The notes under the pieces were generated by a model that worked only from the letters and a program-made list of their open reading frames with translations, was not told where the DNA came from and made no database searches. From contig NC_092576.1 in NCBI RefSeq assembly GCF_037975245.1, positions 19,990,111 through 20,050,110 of the forward strand: DNA of 60,000 nt, in the 5' to 3' direction. Below are positions 51,701-60,000 of the stretch, piece by piece. Numbering within the stretch: the stretch's first letter is position 1; every line of letters begins with the position of its first letter. The stretch is from Apostichopus japonicus (lineage: Eukaryota > Echinodermata > Holothuroidea > Aspidochirotida > Stichopodidae). Position numbers and translations under genes: made by a program.

Positions 51701-54700
51701 CTTTGAATTAAAAGTTTCCAATTTTTTATTTCATATTTCACACAAAAAAACTAGCAGACCTTACATAAGGCCTATTCTTAGTATATACAGTACAGTACAG
51801 TACATACAGTACAGTATATATAGTATAGTGTGTTGGGTACTGATTTCATTTTGAAGTCATGGTATGTGTTAATTTGAAGTGACAACTCAAGTTAATGTTT
51901 ATGTCTGGGCTTAAATATACATGTGTTTTGTATTGAAAGCAAGTCTTTGAATTAAAATTTTCCAATATTTTATTTCATATTTCACACGAAAAAATAGCAC
52001 ACCTTACATAAGGCCTATTCTTAGTATATACAGTACAGTACATACAGTACAGTATATACAGTATATAGTATAGTGTGTTGGGTACTGATTTCATTTTGAA
52101 GTCATGGTATGTGATAATTTCAAGTGACAACTCAAGTTAATGTCTTTGTCTGAGCTTAAATATACATGTGTTTTGTATTGAAAGCAAGTCTTTGAATTCA
52201 AATTTTCCAATTTTCACTTCATATTTCACAGAAAAAAACTAGCTGACCTTACATTAGGCCTATTCTTAGTATATACAGTACAGTACATACAGTACAGTAT
52301 ATACAGTATATAGTATAGTGTGTTGGGTACTGATTTCATTTTGAAGTCATGGTATGTGTTAATTTGAAGTGACAACTCAAGTTAATGTTTATGTCTGGGC
52401 TTAAATATACATGTGTTTTGTGTTGAAAGCAAGTCTTTGAATTAAAATTTTCCAATATTTTATTTCATATTTCACACGAAAAAATAGCACACCTTACATA
52501 AGGCCTATTCTTAGTATATACAGTACAGTACAGTACATACAGTACAGTATATACAGTATATAGTATAGTGTGTTGGGTACTGATTTCATTTTGAAGTCAT
52601 GGTATGTGATAATTTCAAGTGACAACTCAAGTTAATGTCTATGTCTGAGCTTAAATATACATGTGTTTTGTATTGAAAGCAAGTCTTTGAATTCAAATTT
52701 TCAAATTTTCACTTCATATTTTACAGAAAAAAACTAGCTGACCTTACATTAGGCCTATTCTTAGTATATACAGTACAGTACATACAGTACAGTATATACA
52801 GTATATAGTATAGTGTGTTGGGTACTGATTTCATTTTGAAGTCATGGTATGTGTTAATTTGAAGTGACAACTCAAGTTAATGTTTATGTCTGGGCTTAAA
52901 TATACATGTGTTTTGTATTGAAAGCAAGTCTTTGAATTCAAATTTTCCAATATTTTATTTCATATTTCACACGAAAAAATTGCACACCTTACATAAGGCC
53001 TATTCTTAGTATATACAGTACAGTACATACAGTACAGTATATACAGTATATAGTATAGTGTGTTGGGTACTGATTTCATTTTGAAGTCATGGTATGTGTT
53101 AATTTGAAGTGACAACTCAAGTTAATGTTTATGTCTGGGCTTAAATATACATGTGTTTTGTGTTGAAAGCAAGTCTTTGAATTAAAATTTTCCAATATTT
53201 TATTTCATATTTCACACGAAAAAATAGCACACCTTACATAAGGCCTATTCTTAGTATATACAGTACAGTACAGTACATACAGTACAGTATATACAGTATA
53301 TAGTATAGTGTGTTGGGTACTGATTTCATTTTGAAGTCATGGTATGTGATAATTTCAAGTGACAACTCAAGTTAATGTCTATGTCTGAGCTTAAATATAC
53401 ATGTGTTTTGTATTGAAAGCAAGTCTTTGAATTCAAATTTTCAAATTTTCACTTCATATTTTACAGAAAAAAACTAGCTGACCTTACATTAGGCCTATTC
53501 TTAGTATATACAGTACAGTACATACAGTACAGTATATACAGTATATAGTATAGTGTGTTGGGTACTGATTTCATTTTGAAGTCATGGTATGTGTTAATTT
53601 GAAGTGACAACTCAAGTTAATGTTTATGTCTGGGCTTAAATATACATGTGTTTTGTATTGAAAGCAAGTCTTTGAATTCAAATTTTCCAATATTTTATTT
53701 CATATTTCACACGAAAAAATTGCACACCTTACATAAGGCCTATTCTTAGTATATACAGTACAGTACATACAGTACAGTATATACAGTATATAGTATAGTG
53801 TGTTGGGTACTGATTTCATTTTGAAGTCATGGTATGTGTTAATTTGAAGTGACAACTCAAGTTAATGTCTATGTCTGGGCTTAAATATACATGTGTTTTG
53901 TATTGAAAGCAAGTCTTTGAATTAAAATTTTCCAATATTTTATTTCATATTTCACACGAAAAAATAGCACACCTTACATAAGGCCTATTCTTAGTATATA
54001 CAGTACAGTACAGTACATACAGTACAGTATATACAGTATATAGTATAGTGTGTTGGGTACTGATTTCATTTTGAAGTCATGGTATGTGTTAATTTCAGGT
54101 GACAACTCAAGTTAATGTCTTTGTCTGAGCTTAAATATACATGTGTTTTGTATTGAAAGCAAGTCTTTGAATTCAAATTTTCCAATTTTCACTTCATATT
54201 TCACAGAAAAAACTAGCAGACCTTACATTAGGCCTATTCTTAGTATATACAGTACAGTACATACAGTACAGTATATACAGTATATAGTATAGTGTGTTGG
54301 GTACTGATTTCATTTTGAAGTCATGGTATGTGTTAATTTGAAGTGACAACTCCAAGTTAATGTCTATGTCTGGGCTTAAATATACATGTGTTTTGTATTG
54401 AAAGCAAAGTCTTTGAATTAAAATTTTCCAATTTTCACTTCATATTTCACAGAAAAAAGTAGCAGACCTTACATTAGGCCTATTCTTAGTATATACAGTA
54501 CAGTACATACAGTACAGTATATACAGTATATAGTATAGTGTGTTGGGTACTGATTTCATTTTGAGGTCATGGTATGTGATAATTTCAAGTGACAACTCAA
54601 GTTAATGTCTTTGTCTGAGCTTAAATATACATGTGTTTTGTATTGAAAGCAAGTCTTTGAATTAAAATTTTCCAATTTTCACTTCATATTTCACACGAAA

Positions 54701-55520
54701 AAATAGCACACCTTACATTAGGCCTATTCTTAGTATATACAGTACAGTACATACAGTACAATATATACAGTATATAGTATGGTGTGTTGGGTACTGATTT
54801 CATTTTGAAGTCATGGTATGTGTTAATTTGAAAAGACAACTCAAGTTAATGTTTTGTATTGAAAGCAAGTCTTTGAATTAAAAGTTTCCAATTTTTTATT
54901 TCATATTTCACACGAAAAAATAGCACACCTTACATAAGGCCTATTCTTAGTATATACAGTACAGTATATACAGTATATAGTATAGTGTGTTGGGTACTGA
55001 TTTCATTTTGAAGTCATGGTATGTGATAATTTCAAGTGACAACTCAAGTTAATGTCTTTGTCTGAGTTTAAATATACATGTGTTTTGTATTGAAAGCAAG
55101 TCTTTGAATTCAAATTTTCCAATTTTCACTTCATTTTTCACAGAAAAAACCAGCAGACCTTACATTAGGCCTATTCTTAGTATATACAGTACAGTACATA
55201 CAGTACAGTATATACAGTATATAGTATAGTGTGTTGGGTACTGATTTCATTTTGAAGTCATGGTATGTGATAATTTCAAGTGACAACTCAAGTTAATGTC
55301 TTTGTCTGAGCTTAAATATACATGTGTTTTGTATTGAAAGCAAAGTCTTTGAATTAAAATTTCCAATTTTCACTTCATTTTTCACAGAAAAAACCAGCAG
55401 ACCTTACATTAGGCCTATTCTTAGTATATACAGTACAGTACATACAGTACAGTATATACAGTATATAGTATAGTGTGTTGGGTACCGATTTCATTTTGTA
55501 GTCCTGGTATGTGATAATCA
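36720..55520. repeat. 245-250 bp satellite array, about 70-75 monomers
   Basis: Monomers recur with AGGCCTATTCTTAGTATAT, an ACAGT-rich stretch (CAGTACATACAGTACAG), GTGTGTTGGGTACTGATTTC, AAGTGACAACTCAAGTTAAT and GTATTGAAAGCAAGTCTTTG. Spacing is 245 or 250 bp, depending on one extra ACAGT pair. A shorter class lacks about 35 bp (TATGTCTGGGCTTAAATA region). Left-edge monomers (36720 to 38000) are clearly diverged while the core is near-identical, as in homogenised satellites. Identical 76-codon minus-strand frames recur at 42692, 44109, 45837, 47748, 49387 and 50809; they mark a higher-order repeat and are not genes. Confidence 0.95.
37334..37799. mobile_element. 466-bp foldback/MITE-like element inside the satellite
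   Basis: Terminal inverted repeats start CGGTGACATC and, on the other strand, CGGTTACATC. Each arm consists of four to five 16-bp tandem units of the type CTATGTTCCGACGTCT. The interior is rich in GACCAAAAT- and GACCCAAAAA-like motifs and codes for nothing recognisable. The element is flanked by TACATA on both sides (37328..37333 and 37800..37805), a likely 6-bp target duplication within the satellite's GTACATACAG motif. Confidence 0.8.
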
Positions 55521-55873
55521 TGTAGACCTTCAGTCTTGCTGCCCTTCGGTCTCATGGCCTGTAACGGCTATTTGGTAGCATGTAGATGTCGTGTTCCAAT
55601 AATTCTATCACACTTTTGGGAATGCGTTTCCCAGGAACCAAATAGACAAATGTATTAAACTTAGGTAAATCATACTTCATTGGGTTTTTTTAATATTCCC
55701 ATTCAAATTACTTTTTGTCTAGTAATTATATTTTTTCTGTACATTGTGTTCTGTTCTTGACCACTATGCTAGCAACAAGGTAACAATTGCTATTGAGCCT
55801 ATTGTTTGTGTATATAAAAGTAGCCCAGACTTGAAACTGTTTATACAGTATATAGTTCATCCCTACACTGCAG
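55521..55873. other. Spacer after the satellite
   Basis: Single-copy AT-rich sequence. Nothing was recognised. Confidence 0.4.
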
Positions 55874-56009
55874 GTAGCTGTACTGTACATACAATACCTG
55901 TGTACAAATGTAGCGCATGTACATTCAACCAGGGAGTTGTTATGGAACAACAACTCCCTGATTCAACAGTGGAGTATACATGCAGTGAGATGCCATTGAT
56001 ATCTCTCAG
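55874..56009 (+). CDS. Doubtful exon
   Basis: It lies between CCCTACACTGCAG and GTATGC, phase 1 in and phase 2 out. The frame reads SCTVHTIPVYKCSACTFN, then QGVVMEQQLPDSTVEYTC, then SEMPLISLR. It has four cysteines and fits the phase-1 exit of exon A, so it could be a downstream exon of the same plus-strand gene. Against this, it contains a 12-bp hairpin (55930..55960), there is no homologue to name, and the distance is large. Confidence 0.22.
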
Positions 56010-56064
56010 GTATGCATTGCACAGCTTGATAATACCAGTGAGTTGTTCCATTAACAACTCCCTG
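55930..56064. repeat. Two related hairpins
   Basis: CAGGGAGTTGTT (55930..55941) pairs with AACAACTCCCTG (55949..55960). A second hairpin, GAGTTGTT with AACAACTC, lies at 56040..56060 and is again followed by CCTG. Confidence 0.8.
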
Positions 56065-57680
56065 ATAAGAGCCCTCATCAAGGTCATAGGTGTAACAAAA
56101 AGGACAGTGTGCCCACTGTTCTGTCTGTCTCTTGTTTATTGTTCAATGAACTGAAAGCTGCTAACATTTTGGAGGCTTCTGGCTTGTTTCACAGTCACAG
56201 ATTCACAGTACACATGGAAATATAATACTAATAGCAGAGGAAAGGTTGCTCCTTTGCTGAAAAAGTTTTGAATGGTCTTGCAGTACTGTTTACCTCAAAA
56301 GTGTTGAACAGGCACAAAATTAGAATTGAAGTATTATCTCGCGGTTTTCATTTATACCAACTTTGATTTTGGATAAGTTTTGTTTGAAACAGTTAGGTTC
56401 ATTGGTCAAATTTGTTTCACACTAGTCTCTAGGATATATTTTGTCAGTGTCCTGTCTTTCAGACTCCAGTCATTCAATTTATATAATAATAAATAAATAC
56501 AATGCTTGATATACAGTAGCGCTATTCCAAATATGATCATAGAGCTTAGACTCAATTGCAATTTTGTTGGTATTGTATGTTGACTTGGAAAAAGTGTGAA
56601 AGTCAAGTAAATACAACCACCCCCCCCCTCCTTCTTGTATCCAAGAACTGGTGCAGTATTCAATGTGGTATGTACATAATCTGTAGGTGTGTCAGGCATA
56701 ATTCATATAAATTGGAGGGAAAATATGAGCGGTCCCTATCAGTTACTTTATTGGTCACTATATGTTGGATTCAAAGTACATACTTTATGAAAACTTTAAA
56801 TTGGTTCAAGCAAATTGCACAAGAGTCAATTCTTAGGCATGTTACAAAATAAATGCTAAAAGAAATTGTGTCAAATTGAAATACCTGCTGTTTTGCACTT
56901 AAAGTTAGCATGCCTACACTAAACTAACTAACACTGAAAATTACCTGCTTGTATCTGTCATACTGAACAAATTCTATCCTTTTTCAAAATGTATACACAA
57001 TCTACAGTTTAGAGTGTAAGCTCACAGCAAGGACACATGCTACTGAATTTGGTTTACACATAACAAGAAGAAAAGCTTTCAGCAGTGCAGGCTACTTTTC
57101 AGTCAGACTACAGTTCACAATGACAGCAGCTAGATTGTATGAAACTTGTAGCTACGACATGGTGCTCATACAGCAGATCTTTCTAATAGGGTTTAATTTT
57201 TAAGAATTTGTTGCATTTAACCACATCATAATATATTTGTAATGTCACAAAGGAGGACATTTTAAAAATAAACAAAACATCACCCCTGTATCGATATTCT
57301 TTGAAAAGTGTAATGAACAGTTTTGCTTTGGCAGAGCAGAAAGCTTTATCATACCAAATCTGATCAGGCAGGTGTGGTGGGAGAACCATCCCACTTGTTG
57401 GGTTAGAAGGGCATCCCGCAGAATAGCTAGAACAGCACACTATATATACAGTAGGCTGCTGTTGGTGAGTAACTGATCTCTCTATATTTTCATGAAAGTC
57501 AATGGTTATATCATGCAGCAGAGGTCCGATTGCATACAAATTTGCAACGTCACCAGTTTGCTCTTTCTATTGGTTAAATTTTCGGGCAAATCTTTAAACC
57601 CCCTCCCCCCCCTCTCCTCAAATCAAAGTGGGTTCTATCCCAGACGAAAATAATTCCTGGCTTTTAAGCAAGAGTCAAGA
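56065..57680. other. Region without supported genes
   Basis: C runs occur at 56620-56628 and 57600-57611. A frame after CTACTTTTCAG near 57100 (phase 1, reading to a stop at about 57203) and a 118-codon minus-strand frame (57539..57183) are open but carry no recognisable motif. Confidence 0.35.
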
Positions 57681-57689
57681 AAACCCCGG

Positions 57690-58070
57690 GTTTCCCTGGA
57701 TATCCAAGCTTTATTCCTGCCTCAGGTAGCCAGGAAAAGCCAGGACTTTGAAAGTCCAGCCTTTTCCTGGCTTCACCCAGCCTAACAAGTCCACACTAGG
57801 CAGGAAAAGCGAGGGCAATGCTGTCCTGGCTAGGCAGGAAAAGCCAGGATTTTGAAAGTCCAGCCTTTTCCTGACTTCATCTAGGCTCACAAGTCCACAC
57901 TAGGCAGGAAAAGCGAGGGCAATGCTGTCCTGGCTAGGCAGGAAAAGCCAGGATTTTGAAAGTCCAGCCTTTTTCCTGGCTTCACCCAGCCTCACAAGTC
58001 CACAATAGGCAGGAAAAGAGAGTGGAATGCTGTCCTGGCTAGGCAGGAAAAGCCAAGCTTGCCTTTTACC
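57690..58070. repeat. About 104-bp tandem repeat with CCAGGAAAAGCCAGG core
   Basis: Core motifs at about 57730, 57835, 57939 and 58042. Each unit also has TTTGAAAGTCCAGCC, CACAAGTCCACACTAGG and GAGGGCAATGCTGTCCTGGC. Confidence 0.9.
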
Positions 58071-58499
58071 CAGTATTAGCTAGTTGTAAGATGGTCAGCT
58101 CTTACATAAAGTTTTCTTTTGTACCATAGTTTTACTTGTTTATTAGTGCAGTGCTCACTGTACAGAGGGCTATACATTTGTACAGTATATTTGTAAGTTG
58201 TTTTGTGGTCGGGGGGATTAAGATTTCTCTCTTCTGGGTTGCTAAGCAACTATCTTTGTTCTTCCTGGAAATTAGCTCTCACAGGAAAAGGGATGTGTAT
58301 ATATATTATAGGAACAAAAGAGTTTTGTGAGGGTATAGGGAGTTAGGCAGTTGGCCATGAGTATTGGAGCAAGACAGTTGCAAAAGAGGAGAAATATAGT
58401 TTTAATGCTGGATATAGTTTGTTTTAAACCTTAATTTATAAAATCAAGTTACTGTAGTCCTTAATATTTTATGGAAGGAGTGATATTCACCTGACAGTC

Positions 58500-58670
58500 T
58501 GGCACACGTTTTACTATAAAGGACATTATTTACTATAAAGGATATTACTTACTTAGAGGATATTATTTTACCATAAAGGATATTCGGGACACCATTTGTT
58601 ATAACTGACATTATTTTACTGAAAGGATAGCCTGGGACACTATTGCCTATTAATTAAAGGATACTATTTT
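58500..58670. repeat. Irregular AAAGGATATTATTT repeat
   Basis: Five to six degenerate units of ACTATAAAGGATATTATTT type, spaced about 25 to 45 bp. Confidence 0.65.
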
Positions 58671-58715
58671 GTTGGGATCGGACATTTATCATACAATTTA
58701 TTCTATTCAACTATA

Positions 58716-58751
58716 CTGATGTCGTGGAAGATCTGATGTCGTGGAAGATCT
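58716..58751. repeat. 17-bp tandem duplication
   Basis: CTGATGTCGTGGAAGAT occurs twice in a row. Confidence 0.9.
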
Positions 58752-59164
58752 GTACCTGATGTCACCAGCACACCAATCACCAGAATAGATTGATAAATTA
58801 AGTGTATTAACTTTAACATTTGGGTGCACCTCTCGACTTTAGGTCGTTTTATTTAATTCTTTGACTGGGCTCAGATCAGCTGTATATTGTTTGTTATTCA
58901 TAATTATAATTTATTTTGATCCAATCCAGTTGAGTGTTCCATTTTTATGTATCTTGTTCTGTGTTTGGTCATCACACCAAACCCAGAGTTCTCTGATCAA
59001 GAACAAACGTTTATTTTCAGTCACTAACACCCTTATATATACATATAATTCATGATTTTAAAGTTATGAAAATTTCCTATACCACAAACACACTAACCTC
59101 CTATAAGCTAAAAGTAACTGCCAACTTAAGCCAGCAAGATAATTTATATAGGGTAAGCATGGAC

Positions 59165-59545
59165 ACCTGGCTTTTTCGGTTTAATACTGGGTATGTATAC
59201 CTGGCTTTTCCTGGCTCCTCACTGATATAAACAGGGACCTGGCTTTTCCTGGGTAATCCTGGGTGTGCATATACCAGGCTTTTCCTGGTTTTTCCTGGCT
59301 CTTCACTCACACACTAGACACCTGGCTTTTCTGGGGTAAACCTGGGTTAACCATCCAGGGTTGTCCGGCCTTAACCTGGCTCTAAATGAGTTATATAAAC
59401 CAGGCTTTACCAGGCTTTTCCTGTCCGAATTACCATTTTCAAGCCCAGGAATTTCCCCGGATTTCCCTGGGTTAAATCCAGGCTTTTCCTGGCTTATATT
59501 CCAGGGAATTCCAGGGATTTCCTGCCTTAAATTCGTCTGGGTATA
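59165..59545. repeat. CCTGGCTTTTCCTGG repeat block, inverted relative to 57.7 kb
   Basis: CCTGGCTTTTCCTGG and variants (ACCTGGCTTTTCTGG, CCAGGCTTTTCCTGG, CCAGGCTTTACCAGG) recur irregularly. They are the reverse complement of the core of the 57690..58070 block. Proline/glycine-rich ORFs across it are by-products. Confidence 0.8.
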
Positions 59546-60000
59546 TGTGCACATGCCCACCATGCAGAACAGTGGTGAACGTGGTTTTCATTACTGAAAA
59601 TCCTTATTAGTTTTTGTAATAAATCATTTGTAATCATTGCCCAGCTCAAATGAACGATAATAGCTTTACTTAATACATACATGATATGTAATTAATAACC
59701 ATTAAATCAAGGAAAACGCCCCTCCTCCTCCCACTCTCCCCTCCCCATTCACACACTATGCACTGCTATCTGACTTCAAATATGGTTCAATCAAGAACGA
59801 AAAAACTTTGAGTTTCAAGATTGGAAAACTGTCTGTCAGTTCAATCGACATGAAAACTACCTTTCGTTGTATGGTCCAGTCTTTGCATGTGTTGCATATT
59901 GTCTCTTTGTTACTTAATTCCCATAACAAAGACCTTCCGTAGCCTGCATTTCAGGGATATATTTTACAATTTACACCATCAGTATTTCACTGTTAAATAT

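Noticed and set aside
36720-55520. CRISPR-like array
   Set aside because: The repeats are 245-250 bp, contiguous and without unique spacers; the context is a eukaryotic satellite.
57101-57203. Possible terminal exon after CTACTTTTCAG (phase 1)
   Set aside because: Open and phase-compatible, but short and with no motif or donor-side check available; not enough to list as a gene part.
57183-57539. 118-codon minus-strand ORF
   Set aside because: No domain, no splice context and no repeat or homologue recognised.
59101-59597. Proline/glycine-rich ORFs on both strands near the right edge
   Set aside because: Generated by the CCTGGCTTTTCCTGG repeat block.

Overview
The window looks like nuclear DNA of an intron-rich, AT-rich invertebrate animal. 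Short phase-consistent exons with GT-AG borders, tRNA-derived SINE-like elements and very long tandem arrays all support this. A marine deuterostome such as an echinoderm is my guess, from the CUB/YWTD gene and the general texture; the sequence does not settle the taxon. No bacterial-type operons, rRNA, intact tRNA genes or CRISPR arrays were seen. Most long ORFs are artefacts of simple repeats or satellites.

1 to 7.6 kb: the 5' part of a minus-strand gene, reconstructed here as seven coding exons (7599..7524, 5442..5258, 4521..4350, 3529..3287, 2761..2593, 1964..1849, 600..322). Every junction keeps the reading frame. The product starts with a signal peptide, then has one four-cysteine CUB domain, then at least five blades of a YWTD (LDL-receptor class B) beta-propeller. 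It runs off the left edge at a phase-1 donor. Its introns hold a tRNA-like SINE, a roughly 900-bp TGGA/CGGA tetranucleotide array and a roughly 70-bp minisatellite built from the 3' end and splice donor of the second CUB exon.

7.6 to 16.4 kb: intergenic or regulatory sequence with a 26-bp minisatellite, two copies of a roughly 350-bp dispersed repeat (10.2 and 15.3 kb), two tRNA-like SINE heads, a LINE/SINE-like (ATT)n tail, a CT-rich tract, hairpins, an AT microsatellite and a cluster of inverted GTGGACAT boxes.

16.4 to 36.0 kb: a candidate plus-strand exon (16426..16527, phase 0 donor) is followed by an 18.5-kb tandem array of about 980-bp units. Each unit carries an exon-like block (exon A, 67 nt, phase 0 in and phase 1 out, acceptor and donor preserved) and two related downstream exon-like blocks (B and C, both entered in phase 1). 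Eighteen copies of exon A were counted; seventeen are open with both splice sites. This is the most interesting part of the window: either a large array of duplicated, possibly alternatively spliced exons, or a satellite that captured exons of an unrecognised gene.

36.7 to 55.5 kb: a second, unrelated satellite of roughly 245-250-bp monomers (about 70 to 75), homogeneous in the core and divergent at the left edge. A 466-bp foldback element with terminal inverted repeats made of 16-bp tandem units is inserted in it. 55.5 to 60 kb: mostly single-copy sequence with a doubtful exon, hairpins and two blocks of CCAGGAAAAGCCAGG-type repeats in opposite orientation.
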